Shown piece after piece: positions 1 through 9,224 of a stretch of 64,000 nt of DNA. The notes beneath the pieces are model-generated. The model was not told the origin of the DNA. It was given only the letters and a program-made list of their open reading frames with translations, and ran no database searches. The translations under genes were made by a program, and so were the position numbers. The number at the start of each line of letters is the position of its first letter. Within the stretch, counting starts at the first letter, position 1. The stretch is from Robertmurraya korlensis NBRC 107688 (GTDB lineage Bacteria; Bacillota; Bacilli; Bacillales; Cytobacillaceae). Location: assembly GCF_001591645.1 (NCBI RefSeq), contig NZ_BCVH01000009.1, positions 1 to 64,000 of the forward strand, in the 5' to 3' direction.

Positions 1-26
1 TTAGACCTTATACAAATTTAGAAGGA

Positions 27-57
27 GTATTCTCACATGAATGTTATGTGAGAATAC
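27..57. other. 12-bp hairpin upstream of celC
   Basis: A perfect inverted repeat has arms at 27-38 and 46-57 with a 7-base loop. It ends ten bases before the celC ribosome binding site (GGAGGG, 68-73). No T-run follows, so it is not an ordinary terminator; an mRNA-stabilising or processing hairpin between celC and an upstream PTS gene is the likeliest role (inference). One frame is open from the left edge to a TAG at 63-65 and could be the tail of an unseen upstream gene, but I do not recognise its residues. Confidence 0.55.
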
Positions 58-80
58 CTCTTTAGACGGAGGGACTTACA

Positions 81-407
81 ATGGCAACAATGGAAGAAAC
101 AGTATTTCAGATTATTCTACATGGTGGAAACGGAAAAAGTTCTTCAATGGAAGCGATCGCGGCTGCAAAACGCGGAGATTTTACAGAAGCAAGAGCAAAA
201 CTACAGGAAGCAGCAGATGCACTGAACGAAGCACACCATGTTCAAACCTCATTGATTCAAGGAGAAATTAGAGGAGAAAAAGTAGAAATTTCTTTATTAA
301 TGGTTCATGCTCAAGATCACTTAATGAATGCAATTACACTTAAGGATTTAGCTACAGAATTTGTGGATTTGTACGAAACGATTAAATTAGAGAAAGTTTC
401 CAGCTAA
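81..407 (+). CDS. celC: PTS lactose/cellobiose-type IIA component
   Basis: This 108-residue protein is the IIA domain of a lactose/cellobiose-class phosphotransferase system. It takes phosphate from HPr and passes it to the IIB partner for uptake of beta-glucosides. The family signature MVHAQDHLM is present: His76 is the expected phosphorylated residue and Asp79 the metal ligand of the trimer. Length is normal for the family (about 105-110). GGAGGG lies 7 bases before the ATG. The next genes encode a 6-phospho-beta-glucosidase and an HPr, which points to a cellobiose or aryl-beta-glucoside operon whose IIB and IIC genes lie left of the window. It could equally be called licA. Confidence 0.9.
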   Translation: MATMEETVFQIILHGGNGKSSSMEAIAAAKRGDFTEARAKLQEAADALNEAHHVQTSLIQGEIRGEKVEISLLMVHAQDHLMNAITLKDLATEFVDLYETIKLEKVSS

Positions 408-447
408 CAATTTATTACAGTAATTTGTGCGGAAAGAAGCATAATAA

Positions 448-1968
<1,521 letters not shown>

Positions 1969-1989
1969 GCATAATAGGAGGTTTTATTA

Positions 1990-2256
1990 ATGGCAAAGAA
2001 AACTTTTACAGTAATTGATGAAACAGGGATTCATGCAAGACCTGCGACACTTTTAGTAAGTACGGCAAGTAAGTACAATTCAGATGTGAAGCTAGCATAC
2101 AAAGAAAAGGAAGTTAACCTCAAGTCAATCATGGGTGTTATGTCTTTAGGTATTCCTAAGGGAGCATCTATTACAATTACAACTGAGGGTGCCGATGAAG
2201 AGGAAGCATTAAATGGTCTTACTGATGTTTTAGCTAAAGAAGGACTTGCTGAATAA
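1990..2256 (+). CDS. ptsH: HPr phosphocarrier protein encoded in a sugar operon
   Basis: A complete 88-residue HPr. His15 in GIHARPAT is the residue phosphorylated by enzyme I. Ser46 in [12 protein letters not shown] is the site HPr kinase uses to turn HPr into the CcpA corepressor. Both are intact, so this is not a Crh-type protein, which lacks the His. AGGAGG precedes the ATG and the gene starts 21 bases after the 6-phospho-beta-glucosidase stop. No ptsI follows: a terminator comes 9 bases after the stop. In most Bacillus genomes ptsH sits next to ptsI, so this may be a second HPr dedicated to the operon or a displaced sole copy. Confidence 0.88.
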   Translation: MAKKTFTVIDETGIHARPATLLVSTASKYNSDVKLAYKEKEVNLKSIMGVMSLGIPKGASITITTEGADEEEALNGLTDVLAKEGLAE

Positions 2257-2264
2257 AATCAAGA

Positions 2265-2293
2265 AGCCCCATTCATTTTTGGATGGGGTTTTT
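2265..2293 (+). terminator. Terminator of celC-bglC-ptsH
   Basis: A 10-bp stem (2265-2274 with 2281-2290, two G-T pairs) is followed by a run of T. It ends the PTS operon and overlaps the region upstream of the Cof phosphatase gene. Confidence 0.85.
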
Positions 2294-2312
2294 AAATAGG
2301 GAGAGAAGTATC

Positions 2313-3092
2313 TTGACCAAAAAAATGGTTTTTTTTGATATTGATGGAACATTATATAATGAAGAAAAAAAACTACCAAAATCGGCAAAGGAATCAATTC
2401 AGCGGTTAAAGCAACAAGGCCATGAGGTAGCTATTGCAACAGGTAGATCCCCTTTTAATATTACGGACATTCGTAAAGAATTAGAAATAGATAACTATGT
2501 AAGCTTTAATGGCCAGTATGTCGTGTTGAATGGTCAAGTGGTATATAAAAATCCCATCAACGTTTCAGTTTTAGAAGAGCTAACAAGTTATTCTGCAGAA
2601 AATCAACATCCTATCGTGTATTTAAATCACGAGGATATGAAAGGGAATGTGGAATCACATACGTTGTTGGAAAAAGCAGTTGGATCTTTAAATGTTAATG
2701 GTAAGGTTGGATATGACCCCCTATACCACCGAGATAGAGAAATCTATCAATCCTTTTTAATATATAGAGACGAGGACCAGGTGGATTACAAATCAGCATT
2801 CCCAGCATTGGATTTTATTCGATGGCATGAATATGCAGTTGATGTGTTACCTGCCGGAGGATCAAAAGCAGTAGGGATTCAAGCGGCCATCAATCATTTT
2901 GGAATTGCTCCTGAGCATGTGTATGCATTTGGAGATGGATTAAATGACATTGAAATGCTTTCGTTTGTAAAAAATAGTGTAGCTATGGGAAATGCACATG
3001 AAAAAGCAAAGAGTGCTGCTAAATACATAACAAAGCATGTGGATGAAGATGGGATTGCATACGGACTGGAATTGGTAGGACTGTTAAAATAA
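2313..3092 (+). CDS. Cof-type HAD phosphatase (YkrA-like)
   Basis: This 259-residue haloacid dehalogenase superfamily hydrolase belongs to the Cof/IIB subfamily, which dephosphorylates sugar phosphates or phosphorylated cofactors. Motif I is FDIDGT, with the nucleophile Asp and the acid/base Asp. Motif II lies in ATGRSP, the conserved Lys follows around SKAVGI, and motif IV is FGDGLNDIEML. NGQYVV is typical of the YkrA/YwtE group. I chose TTG 2313 because GGGAGAG lies just upstream; an ATG at 2283 falls inside the preceding terminator and ATG 2325 has no good ribosome binding site. The substrate cannot be told from sequence. Confidence 0.82.
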   Translation: MTKKMVFFDIDGTLYNEEKKLPKSAKESIQRLKQQGHEVAIATGRSPFNITDIRKELEIDNYVSFNGQYVVLNGQVVYKNPINVSVLEELTSYSAENQHPIVYLNHEDMKGNVESHTLLEKAVGSLNVNGKVGYDPLYHRDREIYQSFLIYRDEDQVDYKSAFPALDFIRWHEYAVDVLPAGGSKAVGIQAAINHFGIAPEHVYAFGDGLNDIEMLSFVKNSVAMGNAHEKAKSAAKYITKHVDEDGIAYGLELVGLLK

Positions 3093-3130
3093 AGAAACAT
3101 CGTCAGAGAAGATCTGACGATGTTTCTTTT
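3091..3130. terminator. Bidirectional terminator
   Basis: A perfect 17-bp stem (3091-3107 with 3113-3129) around a 5-base loop has A-rich and T-rich flanks. It serves both convergent genes, the Cof phosphatase and the minus-strand permease. Confidence 0.9.
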
Positions 3131-4524
3131 TATATTAGAAAGATTGCTACAACCGTAGTGACGACAAGACCGATACAAACAGGAAGGAGGTTTCGTCGAG
3201 CTAATTCAAAGGGGTCGACATTACAAATGGCAGCAGCTGGAATTAGAGCCCAAGGAACTAAAGTGCCTCCACCAACCCAAATGGCTGAAATTTGCCCGAG
3301 AGCTGTTAGTGTAGCAGCTCCTGCACCAATACCCTCGGCAAACAGGTTCGCAACAGAACCAGCCAGTGAAATGCCTGAAAAACCTGATCCATCTAAACCT
3401 GTAATCGCTCCAACTGTTGTCAGAGTAATTGCAGCAATTTCGTTGCTTAACGGAACAATCCCCGCTAAGGAGACACTAAGGTCATTCACAATGCCTTGTG
3501 AATCTTCAGGTAAATATTCTCCAATGATGGTTGTAAAACCAGCATCCCCAAGATAGAAAAACGCTGCAATCGGAATAACAGGTCCAAACACCTTAAAGCC
3601 AAATTGAAATCCTTCTATTAAATAGCTCGTTGTTTTTTCAAGTCCTTTGTTTTTATGCGCAACGACTGTGATTAGTATGAGAATAACGATGGATGTACCA
3701 CCAACTAATGCTGTTGCGTCCGCTCCCTGTAAATCAAGTAGGAACATAGCGACAACATCTAATAAAAACAAAATGGGGATGAGCAGTGAGAAAAAACCTT
3801 TCTGCTTATGGGATAATAAGTTTTTCTCTGTTTCTTCATTTGGTGACTTTGATTGGATATAAGAGGTTGTAGGTAACTTTCCGAGTCTCATGTCCCTCTT
3901 CAAAAAGAGGAAGGCAGTAATGGTTGTGACAACCCCCATGACGATCACAAGAGGAACACTAGCACTAATGACCTCGCCTACTGGTAAGCCAGCCGCATCG
4001 GCAGTTAATTTTGGCGCAGCCTGAATGATGAAGTCACCAGATAAAGCAATTCCATGGCCAAATAAGTTCATCGCCATTGCCACACCCAGGGCAGGAAGCC
4101 CGACTCGAATAGCTACAGGCAGTAATACCGCCCCCAGTAGAGCAACCGCAGGAGATGGCCAAAAAAACCAAGAGATAACCATCATTAAAATACCAATTGT
4201 CCAGTATGCAAGGGCTGGTGTACGAATGATTTTTGCGAAAGGAGAAATCATCACATCATTGATTCCCGTAATAGTAAGACTTCGACTCATAGCAACGATA
4301 ATAGAAATGACTAGAATCGTAGGAAGTAACTCAGTAATAGCATAAATAAAGCTTGAAAATATATCACTAATGGATGCACTTAGGGAGCCAGTAGCAGTTA
4401 GTGCTATTAGAAAAATTCCTATAATACATACTAATGTAGTATCTCTTCGCATGACCATAAAACCTATAATTAAAATGATAAAGGAAAGGTAAATCCAATG
4501 TAAAGCTGTTAACTCAATACCCAT
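3130..4524 (-). CDS. Polytopic membrane permease, substrate unknown
   Basis: A 464-residue integral membrane protein with about 11-12 hydrophobic segments, a hydrophilic linker near residues 215-245 (rich in Lys, Ser and Glu) and a Gly/Ala-rich second half. Two similar halves with broken helices and motifs such as FGHGIALSGD and GGGTLVPWALIP resemble the GntP/CitMHS/ion-transporter superfamily of secondary carriers. I cannot assign a substrate; organic acids are plausible. AAGGAGT precedes the ATG. It is a single-gene unit convergent with the Cof phosphatase and divergent from liaF. Confidence 0.7.
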   Translation of the reverse strand: MGIELTALHWIYLSFIILIIGFMVMRRDTTLVCIIGIFLIALTATGSLSASISDIFSSFIYAITELLPTILVISIIVAMSRSLTITGINDVMISPFAKIIRTPALAYWTIGILMMVISWFFWPSPAVALLGAVLLPVAIRVGLPALGVAMAMNLFGHGIALSGDFIIQAAPKLTADAAGLPVGEVISASVPLVIVMGVVTTITAFLFLKRDMRLGKLPTTSYIQSKSPNEETEKNLLSHKQKGFFSLLIPILFLLDVVAMFLLDLQGADATALVGGTSIVILILITVVAHKNKGLEKTTSYLIEGFQFGFKVFGPVIPIAAFFYLGDAGFTTIIGEYLPEDSQGIVNDLSVSLAGIVPLSNEIAAITLTTVGAITGLDGSGFSGISLAGSVANLFAEGIGAGAATLTALGQISAIWVGGGTLVPWALIPAAAICNVDPFELARRNLLPVCIGLVVTTVVAIFLI

Positions 4525-4712
4525 CGCACAAACTCCTTTCTCCTATAAAAGGGGACATGGCCATTTAGGCTTTTTCCCTAATATGGTTAATTGCTACAGG
4601 ATATGTAAAATGGGCAAAGATGTGAGAGGGAAAAGAAAATCTTTCCGTCTCTAGACGGAGAAAGGGAACCTCTTTGGTATGGTTCGAATTTTCAGGAGAA
4701 GAAGTAATATGA

Positions 4713-5561
4713 ATGAAGGAGAATAAAGAAAAATATCGAATTACTAAGCTATTGATTGAAGGTAGGCGAACTATATTGAGATATCAAACTATAAACCAAG
4801 TACTATTTGCCATCATGCTCTTACTAATAGGAGGTGTTCTCCTTCTCGCTAATCTAGGTGTCATTTCCTTGGAAATAACAGAGTTATTTGTCGTTTCCTA
4901 TCCGTTTCTGCTATTGATCATTGCAATGATTCTATTCATTAAGGCACTTGTTGAAAGGGAAAGCTTCTTTTTATCAATATTTTTATTGCTTCTTTCTTCA
5001 ATATTAATACTTGACCGATTCGGGAAATTAGATTTTGGATTTTGGGAGTTTTGGAAGCTTTGGCCATATATCATTATTTACATTGGGTTAAACATACTAA
5101 GTAGAAAAAATAAAATTAAGTTTCATTTTAATGAAGACATGCCTAAAGATGCATTCAAATCAGTTGATGAAAAAGAGAGAAAGAACCAAAGAAAAAGAGC
5201 AAGAGGTTTCTCAATTGGGGATGTTAGTTTTAAACAAGCGAATTGGTCAGTAGAACCAATGGAGCTCTATAACACGATTGGAGACTATTTTATTGATTTT
5301 AGCCAAGCATATATTCCGGAAAAAGAAACTCCTATTATCGTTCAAGGATGGATTGGTGATGTCAAAATGATCATACCAGAGGATGTTCCTGTTTTTGTTC
5401 AATCTTATATAAAGGTAGGAGATATTCGTATCTTTGATAAGGAAACCGATTCAATTAATCGCGGGTTAACCTATCAATCACCAGGCTATGAGGAAGCCGT
5501 TCGCAAATTAAAGATAACCATTGAGTTGAAAATAGGATCCGTACGTATTGATAAGGTATAG
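4713..5561 (+). CDS. liaF: LiaF-type membrane inhibitor of the LiaSR system
   Basis: A 282-residue membrane protein. Hydrophobic segments lie near residues 27-47, 52-70, 76-93 and 105-122, followed by a soluble C-terminal beta-rich domain (about 170-282) of the LiaF C-terminal family, with repeated GDV/GDI turns such as WIGDVKMIIPEDVPV. In B. subtilis LiaF keeps the LiaS kinase silent until the envelope is damaged, for example by lipid II-binding antibiotics. CAGGAG precedes the ATG. The gene heads liaF-liaS-liaR and its stop lies inside the liaS ribosome binding region. An imperfect inverted repeat (CCGTC/GACGG, 4645-4658) lies upstream and could be regulatory. Confidence 0.85.
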   Translation: MKENKEKYRITKLLIEGRRTILRYQTINQVLFAIMLLLIGGVLLLANLGVISLEITELFVVSYPFLLLIIAMILFIKALVERESFFLSIFLLLLSSILILDRFGKLDFGFWEFWKLWPYIIIYIGLNILSRKNKIKFHFNEDMPKDAFKSVDEKERKNQRKRARGFSIGDVSFKQANWSVEPMELYNTIGDYFIDFSQAYIPEKETPIIVQGWIGDVKMIIPEDVPVFVQSYIKVGDIRIFDKETDSINRGLTYQSPGYEEAVRKLKITIELKIGSVRIDKV

Positions 5562-5570
5562 GTGAAGCTT

Positions 5571-6620
5571 ATGAAAAAGAGAGTAGGCATTCGTTTTTGG
5601 TTTTTACAAAGTTTTATCATGATGGCATTTATTAGTTCTCTTTGTTTTTTTCTCGGATTACAAATCTATTTATTTAACGTGCAATCCTCTAACTTATCTA
5701 TATATACTACATTTTGGCTTACCTTCTACGTTCTTCTAATCCTTTTGCTTATCGGAGGATACTTCGGGATTAAGGGAAGTTATTTGATTAAAGGAAGATT
5801 GTCAGATATCTACTTATTTATTTCCACGTTAAGAAGTGGGAAGTTCTCAGAGAGAATACCGGAATTTGAGAAGGATGAAATTGGTCTTATTACAGAGGAA
5901 TTAAACCATTTAGCAGAATACATACAGGAACAAGTAAATTCCACGAGAAGATTAGCTGATGAAAAGACCGCACTGGCACAGACGGCACATGCTGCTGCGG
6001 TCATGGAGGAAAGACAGCGACTGGCAAGGGATCTTCATGATGTGGTTAGTCAGCAGCTGTTTGCACTCAGTATGATTAGCTCTGCAACCCTCCGTACATT
6101 TGATAAAAACCCGTTGAAAGCTAAGGAACAATTGGAACAAATATCAGAAATAGCTGTTAAAGCACAAGGTGAAATGAGAGCATTATTACTTCATCTTCGA
6201 CCCGTTCAGTTAAAAGATGATAGCTTATGTGATGGGGTAATTAAATTAATTCAAGAGTTAAAAGGAAAAACAGGCATTGAATTTCAAGCAAGCATTGATG
6301 AGCTCGATTGTGTTTCAAAAGCAACAGAAGAGCATTTGTTTCGAATTATTCAAGAAGCGCTTTCTAATATTTTGAAGCATGCCGAAGCTACAAAAATAAC
6401 TATTACATTAACAGAAAAAGAATCATATATTTATTTGTTTATAGGAGATAACGGGAAAGGCTTCGACCCAGAGGTTGTCCGTATGACATCTTATGGAATG
6501 AAAACAATGAGAGAACGCTGTGAAGAAATTGGTGGCATTTTCACCATTCGCTCCAAAAAGAAGGAAGGTACATATATTGATATTAGAATACCCGTGACCG
6601 GGAGGGGCCAGTATGATTAG
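5571..6620 (+). CDS. liaS: Sensor histidine kinase LiaS
   Basis: This 349-residue membrane kinase responds to cell-envelope stress. Two membrane segments (about 11-35 and 48-68) enclose a very short outside loop, as in intramembrane-sensing kinases. A HAMP-like linker (about 70-125) and a HisKA_3 dimerisation domain follow; the phosphorylated residue is His156 in RDLHDVVSQQL. The ATPase domain has the N box NILKHAEA and the G1 box DNGKGFDP. An in-frame GTG at 5562 exists, but AGGTG at 5560-5564 is well placed for ATG 5571. The gene overlaps liaR by 8 bases, so the two are translationally coupled. Confidence 0.9.
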   Translation: MKKRVGIRFWFLQSFIMMAFISSLCFFLGLQIYLFNVQSSNLSIYTTFWLTFYVLLILLLIGGYFGIKGSYLIKGRLSDIYLFISTLRSGKFSERIPEFEKDEIGLITEELNHLAEYIQEQVNSTRRLADEKTALAQTAHAAAVMEERQRLARDLHDVVSQQLFALSMISSATLRTFDKNPLKAKEQLEQISEIAVKAQGEMRALLLHLRPVQLKDDSLCDGVIKLIQELKGKTGIEFQASIDELDCVSKATEEHLFRIIQEALSNILKHAEATKITITLTEKESYIYLFIGDNGKGFDPEVVRMTSYGMKTMRERCEEIGGIFTIRSKKKEGTYIDIRIPVTGRGQYD

Positions 6621-7260
6621 ATTAGTTGTTGTGGATGACCATGAAGTTGTAAGAAAAGGAATTATTTCATATTTACAAACAGAAACGGATATCGAAATTG
6701 TAGGAGAAGCCAATTGTGGTAGAGATGCAGTCTCACTTGTTGCTGACAGAAAACCAGAGGTTGTTCTGATGGATTTGCTAATGGAAGATGGGACAGGGAT
6801 TGAGGCAACAAAGGCAATTCTATCCTTTAACCCCAATTGTAAAATTATAATCATAACTAGTTTTTACGATGATGAACAGGTATTTCCAGCCATTGAGGCT
6901 GGGGTATTTAGCTATATGCTAAAAACAGCCACAGCTGATGAAATTGTTCAAGCGATTAGGAAAGCGGCTCGAGGGGAAGCAGTGATAGAACCAAAGGTAG
7001 CGAATCGGATGATGAGCCACTTGAGAGTGAAAGAAAAGAAACCCCATGATGAACTCACGGAAAGAGAAATGGAAGTATTGATATGTATTGGTGATGGGAA
7101 AACGAATCAGGAAATTAGTAATGAGTTATACATTGGTGTGAAAACAGTGAAGACTCATGTGAGTAACATCCTGAGCAAGCTACATGTGGCCGACCGAACT
7201 CAGGCGGCTGTATATGCAAATCGAAATGGACTTATGAAGGTAAAAGAAAGCCGGGACTGA
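6613..7260 (+). CDS. liaR: Response regulator LiaR (NarL/LuxR type)
   Basis: A 215-residue regulator. The receiver domain (1-118) has the acidic pair in VVDDHE, the phospho-acceptor Asp54 in VLMDLLMEDG and the late Lys in MLKTA. The C-terminal LuxR-type helix-turn-helix (about 145-208) reads LTEREMEVL...KTNQEIS...KTVKTHVSNIL. It is phosphorylated by LiaS. In B. subtilis LiaR activates liaIH, but no liaI or liaH lies in this window, so its targets must be elsewhere or the module is of the LiaFSR/VraTSR core type. A terminator straddles its stop codon. Confidence 0.92.
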   Translation: MIRLVVVDDHEVVRKGIISYLQTETDIEIVGEANCGRDAVSLVADRKPEVVLMDLLMEDGTGIEATKAILSFNPNCKIIIITSFYDDEQVFPAIEAGVFSYMLKTATADEIVQAIRKAARGEAVIEPKVANRMMSHLRVKEKKPHDELTEREMEVLICIGDGKTNQEISNELYIGVKTVKTHVSNILSKLHVADRTQAAVYANRNGLMKVKESRD

Positions 7261-7277
7261 TAGCATACCCGGCTTTT
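7248..7277 (+). terminator. Terminator of liaFSR
   Basis: An AAGCCGGG/CCCGGCTT stem with a 12-base loop that contains the liaR stop codon, followed by TT. It lies between liaR and the convergent hmoB. Confidence 0.8.
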
Positions 7278-7279
7278 CC

Positions 7280-7795
7280 TTATTCCTTATCTTTTACGAG
7301 GTGGTACTTTGTCACGAAAGAAGGTCTTGTAAAAATTTGTGGTTGTTGCTGATCGATACCCTTTTCAGTTTTTCTTTTCTCATGAGCCTTTTCATAAGCT
7401 TTAGACTCCTGCCAATGTAAAAAGTCTTTTTCTTCTTTCCATGCCGTTAAAATGATGTATGTATCGTTGGAAAGGGGACGTAATACTCGAATAGCTGCAA
7501 ATCCAGGCTCCTGTTCAATGAGTCTAGCTCGGTTTTTAAAGCGATATTCGAATACAGGCCTACCTTCATCACTTACAGGAATATTGTTAAACACAAAAAA
7601 TGCTCCATTTGCCAATTCCCCTGATTGATCTATTACTTCATACTTCCTTGGGGAGGCAAAGACTGTGCTACCTTCTGTTTCATGAATGAGAAGTGTCGTT
7701 TCATTATCCTGCATAAGTAGCATCTTTTCCTGTAGATGCTTTTCCTTTAGTGAGTGCATAAAATCATACGTTCCATTTGTCATATAGAGATTCAA
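7280..7795 (-). CDS. hmoB: Heme-degrading monooxygenase HmoB
   Basis: A 171-residue protein with a C-terminal antibiotic-biosynthesis-monooxygenase (ABM) fold at about residues 65-150 (FFVFNNIPV...AIRVLRPLSNDTYIILTAWKEEKDFLHWQES) and an N-terminal extension typical of HmoB/YhgC. B. subtilis HmoB opens heme and releases iron in the cytoplasm. Here, as there, the gene is divergent from hemE, so heme breakdown and heme synthesis share an upstream region (7796-8049). Assignment rests on the domain pattern and on synteny. Confidence 0.85.
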   Translation of the reverse strand: MNLYMTNGTYDFMHSLKEKHLQEKMLLMQDNETTLLIHETEGSTVFASPRKYEVIDQSGELANGAFFVFNNIPVSDEGRPVFEYRFKNRARLIEQEPGFAAIRVLRPLSNDTYIILTAWKEEKDFLHWQESKAYEKAHEKRKTEKGIDQQQPQIFTRPSFVTKYHLVKDKE

Positions 7796-8049
7796 ACTTG
7801 GTCACCCCTTACCGATATATAGATTTATTATAACGAGAAATAATTCCTAACCCAAATTTCAACTAGTTTGAAAAAGAAAAATCATTAGATAAAAAAAGAA
7901 GATTTTTTGACAGATGGGACAGTTATCTATACATCTATAGGAGAAAAAGCTATATTAAAAGATGTGTATGTAAGCGCAGTTATTTTTAAATATGAGTAAA
8001 GTATATTAAAATGGGAGATAGCTTGTTTTTTTGAAAGGGGTCAACATGA

Positions 8050-9093
8050 ATGGTAAGACAAATTAATGAAACATTTTTAAAGGCAGCAAGGGGAGAAAAA
8101 ACGGATTATACCCCTGTTTGGTATATGAGGCAGGCTGGAAGGTCACAACCTGAATATCGTGAAATCAAAGAAAAGTATTCTTTATTTGAAATAACACATC
8201 AGCCTGAGCTTTGTGCGTATGTAACAAGACTTCCGGTTGAGCAATACGATGTTGATGCAGCTATTCTTTATAAAGATATTATGTCCCCGCTTCCTGCTAT
8301 CGGAGTAGATGTAGAAATACAATCAGGAATTGGTCCGGTTATCTCAAACCCTATTCGTTCTTTAGCTGATGTAGAAAAATTAGGGGAGATTCATCCGGAA
8401 GAGGATGTTCCATATGTGCTTGATACAATAAAGATGCTTACACAGGAACAGCTTAACGTTCCTCTTATTGGATTCGCTGGAGCACCTTTTACACTCGCTA
8501 GCTATATGATTGAGGGTGGACCATCAAAAAACTATAACAAAACCAAATCATTTATGTACTCAGAACCAAAGGCATGGTTCGCGCTAATGGATAAATTGGC
8601 AGAGATGACCATTACATATGTGAAATCCCAAATAAATGCGGGTGCACGTGCCATTCAGATATTTGATTCTTGGGTCGGTGCCTTGAACGTTCAGGACTAT
8701 CGTTATTTTATTAAGCCGGTAATGAACAGAATCTTTAGTGCGCTTAAAGAAGAAAATGTCCCATTGATTATGTTTGGCGTTGGTGCAAGCCATCTAGCAC
8801 TAGAATGGAATGATCTCCCTCTCGATGTTGTTGGGTTAGATTGGCGTCTACAAATAGAAGAGGCTCGCCAGATGGGTGTGAACAAGACAGTTCAAGGAAA
8901 CTTAGATCCTGCTATTTTGTTGGCTCCGTGGGAAGTCATTGAGGAGCGCGCAAAAGCCATCCTAGATCAGGGACTTGCACACCCAGGACATATTTTCAAC
9001 TTAGGACATGGTGTGTTTCCTTCAGTCAATCCGGAAACATTAAAGCGATTAACAACCTTTGTTCATGAATATACTACAGCAAACAAACGTTAA
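8050..9093 (+). CDS. hemE: Uroporphyrinogen III decarboxylase
   Basis: A 347-residue cytosolic enzyme that removes the four acetate carboxyls of uroporphyrinogen III to give coproporphyrinogen III. The signature [16 protein letters not shown] carries the substrate-binding Arg residues; the conserved [17 protein letters not shown] segment and a late HGV (NLGHGVFP) follow. Length matches the family. AAAGGGG lies before the ATG. It heads hemE-hemH-hemY. The 254-base gap upstream is AT-rich and holds a TTGACA near 7907, but I could not settle a matching -10 element. Confidence 0.96.
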   Translation: MVRQINETFLKAARGEKTDYTPVWYMRQAGRSQPEYREIKEKYSLFEITHQPELCAYVTRLPVEQYDVDAAILYKDIMSPLPAIGVDVEIQSGIGPVISNPIRSLADVEKLGEIHPEEDVPYVLDTIKMLTQEQLNVPLIGFAGAPFTLASYMIEGGPSKNYNKTKSFMYSEPKAWFALMDKLAEMTITYVKSQINAGARAIQIFDSWVGALNVQDYRYFIKPVMNRIFSALKEENVPLIMFGVGASHLALEWNDLPLDVVGLDWRLQIEEARQMGVNKTVQGNLDPAILLAPWEVIEERAKAILDQGLAHPGHIFNLGHGVFPSVNPETLKRLTTFVHEYTTANKR

Positions 9094-9104
9094 TAATTCT
9101 TTAG

Positions 9105-9119
9105 TGATAATTATTATTA
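9105..9119. promoter_or_regulatory. Candidate Fur/PerR-family box between hemE and hemH
   Basis: The 15-base site TGATAATTATTATTA matches the B. subtilis Fur 7-1-7 core TGATAAT-N-ATTATCA at all but one position, and partly matches the PerR box. It lies 12 bases after the hemE stop. This is a sequence match only; the region is AT-rich, so chance similarity is possible. Confidence 0.4.
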
Positions 9120-9144
9120 TTTTTAAAACATTATTACTAGCACT

Positions 9145-9203
9145 TTCACGTTTTTTTTGGCAAAATAAATGATTGAATCAGAAAGTTGTTGAAAAAACGT
9201 GAA
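9145..9203. repeat. 12-bp inverted repeat upstream of hemH
   Basis: TTCACGTTTTTT at 9145-9156 is perfectly repeated in inverse at 9192-9203, with 35 bases between the arms, ending about 10 bases before the hemH ribosome binding site. In RNA it could fold into a long hairpin. It may limit read-through from hemE or control hemH translation (inference). Confidence 0.5.
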
Positions 9204-9224
9204 TAACAGGATGTGAGGGATATT

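Noticed and set aside
2283-2312. ATG at 2283 as start of the Cof phosphatase
   Set aside because: It lies within the terminator stem and T-run of the preceding operon; TTG 2313 has a ribosome binding site.
3158-3556. 132-codon plus-strand open frame
   Set aside because: It lies wholly opposite the permease gene, has no ribosome binding site and a composition typical of a reverse-strand shadow.
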